Source of the DNA: Strigomonas culicis
Lineage: Eukaryota; Euglenozoa; Kinetoplastea; Trypanosomatida; Trypanosomatidae
Reading direction: 5' to 3'
DNA length: 14,593 nucleotides
Assembly (NCBI GenBank): GCA_000482145.1
Contig: AUXH01000491.1
Location: 1 to 14,593 of the forward strand
How positions within the stretch are numbered: position 1 is the first letter of the stretch; the number at the start of each line of letters is the position of its first letter. This document shows, one piece after another, positions 6,760 to 14,593 of this stretch. The translations under genes and the position numbers were made by a program. The notes beneath the pieces are model-generated. The model worked only from the letters and a program-made list of their open reading frames with translations. It was not told the DNA's origin and did not search any database.

Positions 6760-6784
6760 TTTTTTTGTTGCTACCACAAAAAAA
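6760..6784 (+). other. T-run/A-run hairpin after the phosphatase stop
   Basis: Bases 6760-6768 (seven T, then GT) pair perfectly with 6776-6784 (AC, then seven A) around a 7-base loop, 27 bases after the stop. It is comparable to the hairpin at 3358-3385. Any effect on the mRNA is inference. Confidence 0.35.
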
Positions 6785-6857
6785 AAATGATTCTCAGACG
6801 CACACGTCTTTTTCCCACAGTTGTTGTTTTTCTTTGCTGTTTGTTGATTTTCTGATT

Positions 6858-6940
6858 CACTCTACTCTTTTCTTTTCGTGTCTTTCATGTTGTTGTTTTT
6901 TAAGGTTCCGGTGAAGCACTTTTAACTTCGTATTTTTCAG
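6858..6940 (+). promoter_or_regulatory. Predicted trans-splice signal for the 1,722-residue protein gene
   Basis: A T-rich pyrimidine tract at 6858-6902 is followed by AG at 6903-6904, giving a 46-base 5' UTR with no ATG. A second acceptor, TTTTTCAG ending at 6940, would leave only 10 bases before the start. The first agrees better with the neighbouring genes. Confidence 0.55.
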
Positions 6941-6950
6941 GTTGTAAGGG

Positions 6951-9900
6951 ATGCGCCCGCTTGCCGCTCTGGCGCGAAGCTGGCGCTACGCATGGCCGCG
7001 CCCCTCCTGTGTGGGAGGGGGTAGCCGCGGCGCCGGCGCCCGCCGCTGGTGTGCCCCGTCGGGCGCTCTGTTCCTTCCGGCCGCACTCCACGTCGGGCGG
7101 AGAGGTGTGTGCGCGAGCGCGGTGGCGCTGGCGGCCGCCCCCGGCCCGGCTAGGCCCCCTCGAGCCAGAAGAAGGGCCAGCTCGGCCGCGCCCACAGCAG
7201 AAGCGCCATCGGCCTCTCCCCCCTCCGCGACAACGGGAGCCGCGGCACCGCCCCTCGGCAGCGGAGATATCGGCAACGCGGCAGGTGTCGCTTCCGATGG
7301 GGTGGTGATCGACCTGGGCGCGCTCGTGTCCGAGTGGAGGGCGCTGGTCTGCGACGTCCAGGTGCACGCCGCGGTCAGCGCACGGCTGGCCGCGCCGTGC
7401 ACCCCCGCTGCCGCGGCCCTCGGCAGCAGGCGTCACATTCGGCAGGACGTCAACTTGGCGGAGCGCACCATCCTGATGGCCAACATCCAAGAGCGCGGTG
7501 ACACGTACCCGTACCTGTTCGCGCTGTTCAACCTTTACATGGACAGCGATGGCGGCAGCGAGGCGCACACACTGCTGCAGCTGCGCAACGTTGAGGGCGC
7601 CTTCAAGGACGAGGGCACGACGTCGTGGTGTTTACTTCTCTTGAAGATCTACGGCCAGCTCGCCTGGCAGCGCCCCGTGCTGCTCCCCACGTACGAGCTG
7701 CTATTCGCCGCCACGACGGACTTTTTTGCATCCGAGAACGGCCAGCACGGGTCGCGCATCACGTACATGAAGGTCATGTTTCTGAAGGAACTCTCCCGCG
7801 GCCTGTCAGCAGCGGACATCACGAAGGGGGCGCGGTCCGGGAAGCCTGCGGTGGCAGCGGGGGCAGGCGGGGAGGGGGAGCTGGAGGCGGACTGTCCAGA
7901 GGGGGACCAACCGAAGGGGAAGCAAAGGAAGAAGCGCGCCGTCAAGCGGCGCCCGGCGGACCTGGAGCTGCTGCGCTTTCAGGGCGTCTGCCAGAAGCTC
8001 TCCGTGCGTTTTCTGGAAGTGTGCGTGGACCCACTCACGCGTCGGGCGGACGGCGCCGCCCCAGGCGCCCGCGGCAGCCGCGTGTCGGCGTGTATCCTCG
8101 AGGAGGCCTTCTGGTCGCTGGCAGCGGAGGTCGGCGACATGGTGGGCGACGGCGAGCCAGGCACGATACACAGCGCCCAGTGGCGCGCATGCGGCAAGCG
8201 GGCAGCGGCGCGGGTGCGCGGCTGCTTCGACGGGCCGCTCGCGGTGAAGGCGCTGGCGGACGGGAGCGACGCGCGGCTGACGGAGCAGCTGTGTGATGTC
8301 ATCGACGGCCTGCGCTACGCGCACGAGCTGCAGCTCGTCCTGCCGCGGGACCAGCGGCAGGCCGTCGAGGCGCGCGCGACGGAGGTCGTGCGGCACGTGT
8401 GCGCGCTCGCCACGACGCGCGACGCGCTGTTGCGGGCGCTCACGAGCGCGGACCTCGCGCGGCGGGTGGAGTCCATCCGACGCGAGTCGGCGGAGGAGCC
8501 GGTGCCGACGCGGGCCTACACGCAGGTGTGCACGTGCGTCTTCGCCGCCGCCGCCCACCTGCTGCCCCGCCCCGCGCTGGTGCGCGAGCTCGCCACGGCG
8601 GCCGAGGCGGCGTGCCGCGCCGCGTTGGACGCGGCCGTCGCGGCGCCCGCCCGGCCGCCCCTCCACAGCCCCCGCGCGGAGCTGTGCTACGCGCTGCTCT
8701 GCGCCGGCTACGCGCCGGACGCGATCCTCAAGAGTGCGCTGTGCACCGCCCTCCCTGCGGTCGACCTCGTCGACGTGGTCCGCGCGGCCGCGCTCTTCTC
8801 GAGCCACTTCACGTACGAGCCGCTCCCCGCGCGTGTGCGCACGTCGCTGCGGCAGACGGCTCACGCGCTGGTGGACCGGGCGCTGCGCGACGCGCGCCGC
8901 ATGGTCGGCCCGGCGCCGCCGCCGCCCGGCGACGCGACGCTCGCCGCGCGGCTGCGCGACTTCACGCCCAGCAGCGCGGCAGGGCGCGGCGTGTCGCTCG
9001 AGACGGCCGCCTTCTTCCCCGACGCGGAGGCGGAGAGGCGGCAGGCACGCAAGAAGCGGCAGCTGAAGCGCGGCAAGGGGCCGAAGGAGGTGCCGGCGCA
9101 GGAGGCCGTGCAGATCACGACCGCCGCCGACGTGCGCGCGGCCGCCGACGAGGCCTTCTACGTGTCGCTCGCCTACATGGTGGAGGCGCTGGTGCGCGGC
9201 GAGGCACAGGAGGCGCAGCGCCTGCTGGTCGCGCTGCTGCCCCTGCTGGAGGCCGACGGCGGCGTGCACATGGTCGCCGGCGCGCTGCACCACCTCGTCG
9301 CGCAGGTGGGCGAGCGGCTGCGCCAGTGCGGCCGCCTCCGCCCGGCGCCGCCCCACGCGGCCCACGTCGTGGGCGAGCCGCCGGCGGCCCTCGAGGAGGG
9401 GCTGGAGCTCGTCTCAGCCGTCCTGCTGCCGCGCGTGTCGCAGGCGGTGCAGCGGCTCACGGCGCGGACCGCCACGCCGCCGCACGGCGGGTCGGCGCCG
9501 GCGCTCGCGCGGCTGCTGACGCCGCTCGCGGTGCACTACACAGCGGCGGCGATCACGTGCGGCACCCCGCCGGCCGCCCTCGCGCAGCTGCTGACGCTCC
9601 ACCGCGCGCTGCTGCGGGCCGAGCCCGCCCGGCCGGACGAGCTGGAGCGGACCGTCGCGCGCGTGGCGGCGCTGCTGGCCGAGGTGGAGCGGCTGCAGCT
9701 CGCGATGCCGCGCCCGTCGCGCTACGTACACGCGGCGATCAACGAGGTCGTGGCCGCACAGCTGCAGCACGCCACGCAGGCCCTCCGGCGCGGGACCGCG
9801 GCCGACCCCGCGAGCGGGGCGAAGGCCGCCGTCGCGCTGGTGCGGCTGCTGCACCGCGTGAGCACCACCTACCCCGTCGCCGCGGAGCCGGCCGCGACGC

Positions 9901-12119
9901 ACGACCTGCGCGTGGAGCTGTTGGACCCGCTGCTGACGCGCACCGTGCTGGCCGACCCGCGGCGCCCCGCCTCGCTGCGGCTGCTGGCGGAGACGGCGCA
10001 CATCATGTGCCGACGCGAGTCCGTGCACCACATCTCCGTGCCCTTCTACGCGGCCCTCGCGCAGGCGGTCGCGGCGCGCCGCGCGGCCACTCCGCCGCAG
10101 GAGCACAGCGCCGCGCTCGGTGCCCACGCGGCGCGGCTGCTCCACGCGAGCCTGCTCGTCTGCCTGCGCGGCGAGCTCTTCCGCGAGAGCTTCCTCGCCA
10201 TCCTGGACGCGACCGCGGACCTCGTGGCGCTCACCCAAGTGCGCGGCGTGCTGCACGCGCTGCTGGGCGTCCGCGGACCGGTCGGCGGCGCGGCCGCGCG
10301 GCGGATGCGGCGGCGCCTGCTGCACGCGCTGCGGTCCCCGCGGGCCGCGCTGCAGCTCGCGGACCGCGTCGAGGCACTGCAGACCGTCGTGCGCTGCGAG
10401 CGCGTCGACCCCACGCCGGCGGCCGACGGCGGCGGGCGCGCGCCGCTGCTGGCGCTGCTGCAGCGCCTCACGCAGCCCGCGCTGCTGCCCCGCCTGCGGC
10501 TCTCCAGCTGCGGCATCCTCGTCGCCACCGTCGCCGACCTGCGGGAGATGCACGGCGAGGCGCCCGCGGCCGCCACGGCCGAGGCGGGGGCGCTGCGCGA
10601 GCTGCCGGCGCGCCTGGCGGCTCGCCTCCTGCCCCGCCTCCAGAGCTGCGACGCGCGCGACGTGCCGCTGCTGGTGCACGGCTACGCACAGCTGCCGGCC
10701 GCGGACGCCACGCTCCGCGGCTCGATGCTGCGTGCCTTCATCTCCCGCACGATCCGCGCGGCGCCGCAGCTGGAGCCGGCCGACATCGTGTGCTGCGTGG
10801 AGGCCTACTGCCGCGCGGCGGTGTACCACCAGTACCTCTTCGGCATCCTCCTCTCCCGGATGTCGGACTGCCCGCAGACGGTCACGCTGGAGCTGTCCGT
10901 GCGGCTGCTGCAGTGCGGCATGGCGTCCGCGCTGCCGGAGGTGCGGCGCGCGTGTCTGACAGCCGCGAAGCCCATCTTTCTCGCGCACGTGCGCCACGTC
11001 CTGCAGCACGACCAGCACATGCTCGCCGCCGTGGCCTCCGTGTCGGTCGTCGTGCTGCAGTGCCTGCGGGAGGGCTTCGCGAGGGACGCGATCGGCGGCC
11101 TCGTGCTCGAGGCGCTGGCGCGGCACCACCATGCGGCCGGCCTCGCAGTCATGACGGAGGCGCTGCGGCTCATCGCGGCGCGCGGCTCCGCCGACTTCGA
11201 CGCGCTGCGCATCCTCTCCGACAGCTGCATCCACCAGCAGCTGCCGACGTGCGACATGGACACCTTGGCGGCGCTCACCTACTGGCTCGTGCAGTGCGGC
11301 GTCCACTCGGCGGCGCTGCTGCAGTGCGTGCGGGCGCGGCTCGTGGAGCACCACGAGGCAGCGGCCGCGCCCACCGGCAGCACGAAAAGGGGGAAGCAGC
11401 AGCGGGAGCTGCCGCCGCCGGCGGCGGTGCTGAGTGGGGCCTCTCTTGCCCTCCTGGCGCAGGCCTTCGAGCGCGCCTTTGTGGAGAGCGACGCGACGCT
11501 GCTGACGGTGATGGCAGCCGAGACGACGCGGGCGGTGCAGCGCCACCGGCAGGACGCCGCCGCGCGCGCGCCGCCGCCCTTCACGCTGCCGCAGGTGTCC
11601 GCGCTGCTGGACTATTACTACGCGGCGGGGCCGGCGCACGTGGCGCCGCTGCGGCCCGCCGTCGACGCGCTGCTCGCGTACGTTGGCCGCGTCGCGCGCA
11701 CGGCGCCGTCGTGGGCGCCGACGGCGCTCGCCGAGGTGACGCCGCTGCAGCTCGCTGCCGTCCTGCGGGCGTGCGGCGCGCAGAGCAGCGGGCCGAGGGC
11801 CCACGAGCCGGTCGCGCTCTACTGTGCGGAGGCGGCCGCGGCCTGTCTACGTGCGGACGGCGAGGCCGCGGCCGCGCCGTGGCGGCGGGGGGAGCTGCTG
11901 CCGCTCGTGCAGCTCGTGGAGCACCTCACGGCCCACGGCGCGGCCGTGCGCGCCCACGCGGCGGTGCGGCTGCTGCTGGACGTGCTGTACGACGGCAGGG
12001 CCACGCTGCTGCAGCGACAGCTGCTGCGGCAGACGGCCCAGCAGGCGGTGCGGCGCGTGCCCGCCACCCACCCAGAGCTCTCCCGCCTGCTGGAGGTGGA
12101 GCCGCTTGCACCATCGTAA
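6951..12119 (+). CDS. Very large helical protein, probably mitochondrial, function unknown
   Basis: A 1,722-residue protein I cannot assign. The first 85 or so residues contain many Arg and Ala and no acidic residue, with the first Glu near 88 and the first Asp near 107, which fits a mitochondrial targeting sequence. The rest is Ala/Leu/Arg-rich and looks almost wholly alpha-helical. Around residues 1230-1340 and again about 1540-1620, units with spaced Leu/Ala pairs (for example Asp-Val-Pro-Leu-Leu-Val-His-Gly-Tyr-Ala-Gln-Leu) recall the degenerate helical repeats of FASTK, OPR and PPR-like organelle RNA proteins. No RAP domain is seen at the C-terminus. Lys/Arg-rich linkers lie at about 322-335 and 696-715. 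A role in mitochondrial RNA or mitoribosome biology is a guess. Sequence is extremely GC-rich, so long open frames on the other strand and in the other forward frame (8399-12196) are shadows. The ATG at 6951 is the first after the splice signal. Confidence 0.8.
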   Translation: MRPLAALARSWRYAWPRPSCVGGGSRGAGARRWCAPSGALFLPAALHVGRRGVCASAVALAAAPGPARPPRARRRASSAAPTAEAPSASPPSATTGAAAPPLGSGDIGNAAGVASDGVVIDLGALVSEWRALVCDVQVHAAVSARLAAPCTPAAAALGSRRHIRQDVNLAERTILMANIQERGDTYPYLFALFNLYMDSDGGSEAHTLLQLRNVEGAFKDEGTTSWCLLLLKIYGQLAWQRPVLLPTYELLFAATTDFFASENGQHGSRITYMKVMFLKELSRGLSAADITKGARSGKPAVAAGAGGEGELEADCPEGDQPKGKQRKKRAVKRRPADLELLRFQGVCQKLSVRFLEVCVDPLTRRADGAAPGARGSRVSACILEEAFWSLAAEVGDMVGDGEPGTIHSAQWRACGKRAAARVRGCFDGPLAVKALADGSDARLTEQLCDVIDGLRYAHELQLVLPRDQRQAVEARATEVVRHVCALATTRDALLRALTSADLARRVESIRRESAEEPVPTRAYTQVCTCVFAAAAHLLPRPALVRELATAAEAACRAALDAAVAAPARPPLHSPRAELCYALLCAGYAPDAILKSALCTALPAVDLVDVVRAAALFSSHFTYEPLPARVRTSLRQTAHALVDRALRDARRMVGPAPPPPGDATLAARLRDFTPSSAAGRGVSLETAAFFPDAEAERRQARKKRQLKRGKGPKEVPAQEAVQITTAADVRAAADEAFYVSLAYMVEALVRGEAQEAQRLLVALLPLLEADGGVHMVAGALHHLVAQVGERLRQCGRLRPAPPHAAHVVGEPPAALEEGLELVSAVLLPRVSQAVQRLTARTATPPHGGSAPALARLLTPLAVHYTAAAITCGTPPAALAQLLTLHRALLRAEPARPDELERTVARVAALLAEVERLQLAMPRPSRYVHAAINEVVAAQLQHATQALRRGTAADPASGAKAAVALVRLLHRVSTTYPVAAEPAATHDLRVELLDPLLTRTVLADPRRPASLRLLAETAHIMCRRESVHHISVPFYAALAQAVAARRAATPPQEHSAALGAHAARLLHASLLVCLRGELFRESFLAILDATADLVALTQVRGVLHALLGVRGPVGGAAARRMRRRLLHALRSPRAALQLADRVEALQTVVRCERVDPTPAADGGGRAPLLALLQRLTQPALLPRLRLSSCGILVATVADLREMHGEAPAAATAEAGALRELPARLAARLLPRLQSCDARDVPLLVHGYAQLPAADATLRGSMLRAFISRTIRAAPQLEPADIVCCVEAYCRAAVYHQYLFGILLSRMSDCPQTVTLELSVRLLQCGMASALPEVRRACLTAAKPIFLAHVRHVLQHDQHMLAAVASVSVVVLQCLREGFARDAIGGLVLEALARHHHAAGLAVMTEALRLIAARGSADFDALRILSDSCIHQQLPTCDMDTLAALTYWLVQCGVHSAALLQCVRARLVEHHEAAAAPTGSTKRGKQQRELPPPAAVLSGASLALLAQAFERAFVESDATLLTVMAAETTRAVQRHRQDAAARAPPPFTLPQVSALLDYYYAAGPAHVAPLRPAVDALLAYVGRVARTAPSWAPTALAEVTPLQLAAVLRACGAQSSGPRAHEPVALYCAEAAAACLRADGEAAAAPWRRGELLPLVQLVEHLTAHGAAVRAHAAVRLLLDVLYDGRATLLQRQLLRQTAQQAVRRVPATHPELSRLLEVEPLAPS

Positions 12120-12267
12120 ACCCGTGCCACGTGCGGATCTTCACAAACCGGGAATGTATTAGACAAAACAGAACTACGATCATTGTTTCCATTTAGCTAT
12201 ACTTATATGCACGTGCGTTATGAGTCCAATTGACAAAAAAAAAGCAGTGTAAAGTAACTTTGATACT

Positions 12268-12304
12268 ATTTTTCTCTTCACTGATCTTCTCTCTTTCTTG
12301 GAAG
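12268..12304 (+). promoter_or_regulatory. Predicted trans-splice signal for the LRR protein gene
   Basis: A C/T-rich tract at 12268-12299 is followed by the first AG at 12303-12304. The 5' UTR would be 84 AT-rich bases with no ATG before 12389. Confidence 0.6.
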
Positions 12305-12388
12305 GAAACCTACAATAGAGATAGAAACCATATATATATTCATTTATAAGAGTAAACTATAGAGAATTCGATTAATACCCATTTAGAC

Positions 12389-14593
12389 ATGACGAACAAA
12401 ACGGCGATTGAGGACAAGTTCTGCTTCTACCTCTCCTCCGAGCTGCGCCGGCAGAATGTGCCCAACCTGGCGGAGTGGCTCAGCCACATCGAGCACCGCG
12501 CCCGCGTGCGCATGAAGAAGGTGCTGCCGCCGGACACCCAGGCCACGCCGCTGCTCAACGACGCGACGGAGGCGCACGGCACCGACAAGGACGAGGCGCC
12601 CGCGCACGCGACGGTGTTTCGAATCGATCTGACGGCCATGGAGATCGACGACAAGATTGCCGTCGCCGTCGCGGAGGTGCTCGTGAAGCTCCACCTTCTC
12701 GAGGCGCCGCTGCAGAGCGTCGCGGAGTGGCAGCTCCTGCTGCGCAAGAACGCGCTGACGGACCTGGCGCTAAAGCACATGGAGCTCATCGCGCAGGTGT
12801 GCAGCCGCCTCACGCGCCTCGACTTGCGGCAAAACCACTTCACGGAGCCGCAGCTCGTGGAGATGCTGCGCGCGCTCGAGGGCGGCTCCGCCTGCCACGT
12901 CCTGACGGACCCGTTCGTGACACCCGCGTGTCGCGAGGCCGCCGCGCGGCTGCGCCGGTGCGGCTCGCCCACCGACACGGAGCGCCGGTCCGTCAGCGCC
13001 GTGTCCAGCAGCGCCGCCACATCGCGCATCAGCTTTGTCGGGGGCAGCGCGGCGTCGCTGCGGCGGCGGCGGGAAGCGCTCTTCGGCAAACAGCGCCGCG
13101 GCGCGCCGCGCACGGAGCGGACGCCGTCGCCGGTGGAGGCGGACCGCCTGTCCGCGTCCAACACGCACACCGCCACCGACGCGCCCGACATGAGCCAGAT
13201 CGACGCGGTGGTCGACGAGCCGTCCGCGGCGGCGAAGGGGGAGCTCACGGAGCCGTACGGCGCCGCGACGCCGCTGGGGCGCCCAGCGGCGGCCACCACG
13301 CCGCCGGACGCCAAGCGGCAAGCCACACCCGCCGCCGCGCCCGGCAGCCCCGCGCCGCGGCACCCAGCGCGCGACGCCGCGGCCTCCAGCCGCGAGCCCT
13401 TCACGGAGCGCCACGACTACCTCGACGTGACGGCGAACCTCAACCCCATGCTGGACAGCGTGCTGGACCTCTCCGGCGTCGCCGGCGTCGGCGGGCAGCT
13501 GCAGCACCCGTCCATCTTCGGCGGCGCGCACAGCGTGTGGGACATCGTCGAGGCCTACGAGGCCGCGGTGGAGCAGACCTCGCAGGGCTCCTCGCCGCAC
13601 CCCAGCACGACCGCGCGGCTGCCCGCCGCGCTCATCGGCGGCGGGGCGTACAGCATGCTGACCGTGCTGTGCCTGCGGCACAACCACCTCCGCGAGCTGC
13701 ACGTGCTGCCGCCGTCGCTGCTCCGCCTCGATGTCAGCAACAACGAGCTGACCGCGCTCGACGGCCTGCAGCGGTGCAAGATGCTGACCGTGCTCAACGC
13801 GCGCCGCAACCGCATCGAGCGCATCTCGGGGCTCGACCGGAATCGGTGCACGGCGCACCTCTTTCTGGGCCACAACAGGATCAGGGCCGTCGAGGGCCTG
13901 GCCCACCTGCTGCTGCTCGAGACGCTCGACCTCACCTTCAACGAGCTGCGGACGCAAACGGCCGTCCGCGCGCTCTCGCTCTGCCCCTCGCTCCACCACC
14001 TCCTCGTGAAGGGCAACGCGGTTGTGGAGCGCATGCGGGGCGGCCACGTGCCCGTCTTCCGCAACCTGTGCCCCACGCTGCTCGTCATCGACGACGTCAA
14101 GGTGAGCAACTCGCGCTTCGCGGACGCGCTCCTCTCGGAGCGCAACGCGCTGCGGCAGCCCCACCTCATCGACCCCACCTTCCACCACCACGTCACGGAC
14201 GCCAGCGTCGTGGACCGCGCGCTGAACCAGTCCGGCGGCGGCGGCAAGGGCGGCGGCCGCGAGGCGCCCGCGCAGCACGCCGCCAACGTGCTCTTCCTGA
14301 TCACGCAGGGCGTCACCGCGCCGACGGGGTACGGCGACGCGGCGAAGGCCGCCAACGGCGTCAAGCTCATGACGCGCCAGGTGGAGGCGAAGAAGCGGGA
14401 CGCGGAGCGAAAGCGGCGGGCGCAGCTCACGGAGAGCGGCCGCAGCATCCGCGTGGAGACGATGAAGCAGCTCGCGGAGGAGTCCAAGAAGTACCTGGAG
14501 GCCACCATCGTGGAGCGCATGATGCAGCAGCACAACCTGGCCGGCGCCGGCCGCCCGGACGCCGCCGACGAGCCGCTGCCGGCGGAGCGGCCG
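12389..14593 (+). CDS. Leucine-rich repeat protein (3' partial)
   Basis: The frame opens at ATG 12389, the first after the splice signal, and runs 735 codons to the window edge without a stop; I translated it throughout. A main LRR block spans about residues 423-545, with four or five SDS22-type repeats of the form Leu-x-x-Leu-x-Leu-x-x-Asn (Leu-Arg-His-Asn, Leu-Asp-Val-Ser-Asn-Asn, Leu-Asn-Ala-Arg-Arg-Asn). It ends in an LRR-cap-like segment, Val-Phe-Arg-Asn-Leu-Cys-Pro-Thr-Leu with Ile-Asp-Asp (about 553-568). An isolated repeat-like stretch (Leu-Thr-Arg-Leu-Asp-Leu-Arg-Gln-Asn) lies near 141-149, and between is a low-complexity Ala/Pro/Ser/Thr-rich linker (about 185-345). After the cap come a Gly-rich patch and a charged, Lys/Arg/Glu-rich helix (about 660-715), possibly a coiled coil. 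Such proteins act as binding scaffolds, often in cilia or nuclei. The partner and location are unknown. Confidence 0.88.
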   Translation, partial: MTNKTAIEDKFCFYLSSELRRQNVPNLAEWLSHIEHRARVRMKKVLPPDTQATPLLNDATEAHGTDKDEAPAHATVFRIDLTAMEIDDKIAVAVAEVLVKLHLLEAPLQSVAEWQLLLRKNALTDLALKHMELIAQVCSRLTRLDLRQNHFTEPQLVEMLRALEGGSACHVLTDPFVTPACREAAARLRRCGSPTDTERRSVSAVSSSAATSRISFVGGSAASLRRRREALFGKQRRGAPRTERTPSPVEADRLSASNTHTATDAPDMSQIDAVVDEPSAAAKGELTEPYGAATPLGRPAAATTPPDAKRQATPAAAPGSPAPRHPARDAAASSREPFTERHDYLDVTANLNPMLDSVLDLSGVAGVGGQLQHPSIFGGAHSVWDIVEAYEAAVEQTSQGSSPHPSTTARLPAALIGGGAYSMLTVLCLRHNHLRELHVLPPSLLRLDVSNNELTALDGLQRCKMLTVLNARRNRIERISGLDRNRCTAHLFLGHNRIRAVEGLAHLLLLETLDLTFNELRTQTAVRALSLCPSLHHLLVKGNAVVERMRGGHVPVFRNLCPTLLVIDDVKVSNSRFADALLSERNALRQPHLIDPTFHHHVTDASVVDRALNQSGGGGKGGGREAPAQHAANVLFLITQGVTAPTGYGDAAKAANGVKLMTRQVEAKKRDAERKRRAQLTESGRSIRVETMKQLAEESKKYLEATIVERMMQQHNLAGAGRPDAADEPLPAERP

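Noticed and set aside
9414..11804. A 796-codon reverse-strand ORF, plus a 519-codon one at 7806-9365
   Set aside because: They mirror the codons of the 1,722-residue gene; products are rich in Arg, Gln, Gly and His as expected of GC-rich antisense frames, and all other genes run on the + strand.
8399..12196. A 1,265-codon forward ORF in another frame
   Set aside because: Its product is almost only Arg, Ala and Gly, while the 6951-12119 frame gives balanced hydrophobic helices and begins at the first ATG after a splice signal.
12125..12220. Repeated CACGTGCG motif around 12127 and 12212
   Set aside because: Only two short copies, partly palindromic, with no structure or spacing that suggests a function.
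12770..14533. A 587-codon reverse ORF over the LRR gene
   Set aside because: The + strand frame encodes clear LRR repeats; the reverse product is low-complexity and is explained by GC-rich composition.
1..14593. tRNA or rRNA genes, CRISPR arrays, retroposons or insertion sequences
   Set aside because: I looked for tRNA box motifs, regularly spaced repeats, transposase or reverse transcriptase motifs and long terminal repeats, and saw none.

Overview
The window looks like nuclear DNA of a trypanosomatid-type kinetoplastid (Leishmania/Crithidia relatives). Seven protein genes lie head to tail on the + strand, none shows an intron, and each of the six gene starts inside the window follows a pyrimidine-rich tract and a downstream AG, as expected for spliced-leader trans-splicing within a polycistronic unit. 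Products are eukaryotic (SFT2, family I pyrophosphatase, SSF1/Peter Pan, Dullard-like phosphatase, LRR protein). Genes are very GC-rich while the spacers are AT-rich with long T and A runs. That contrast seems sharper than I would expect for Leishmania, so a monoxenous relative is possible, but the genus is not established. Stops are conventional (TAG, TAA, TGA).

Layout: (1) 2-511, the 3' end of an unrecognised protein with one C-terminal membrane segment and an odd AT-rich tail. (2) 512-1551, an unusually long T-rich spacer without a credible gene, holding a good hairpin and a short direct repeat. (3) 1663-2277, an SFT2-family Golgi membrane protein with a small overlapping upstream ORF. (4) 2582-3340, a soluble inorganic pyrophosphatase with its active-site residues intact. 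(5) 3670-4767, an SSF1/Peter Pan Brix protein of large-subunit ribosome assembly. (6) 5113-6732, a CNEP1/Dullard-like nuclear-envelope phosphatase with a long N-terminal extension and an insert in the catalytic domain. (7) 6951-12119, a 1,722-residue Ala/Leu/Arg-rich, probably mitochondrial helical-repeat protein that I cannot assign. (8) 12389-14593, a leucine-rich repeat protein open to the window edge.

The genes do not form a pathway. They share transcription direction rather than function, as is normal in trypanosomatids: vesicle traffic, pyrophosphate removal, ribosome assembly, nuclear-envelope lipid control, a mitochondrial protein and an LRR scaffold. Spacers other than the first are about 210-330 bases from stop to next start. 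I see no mobile element, CRISPR array, tRNA or rRNA. The least explained items are the 1,722-residue protein, the first long spacer, and the broken-looking end of the first gene.
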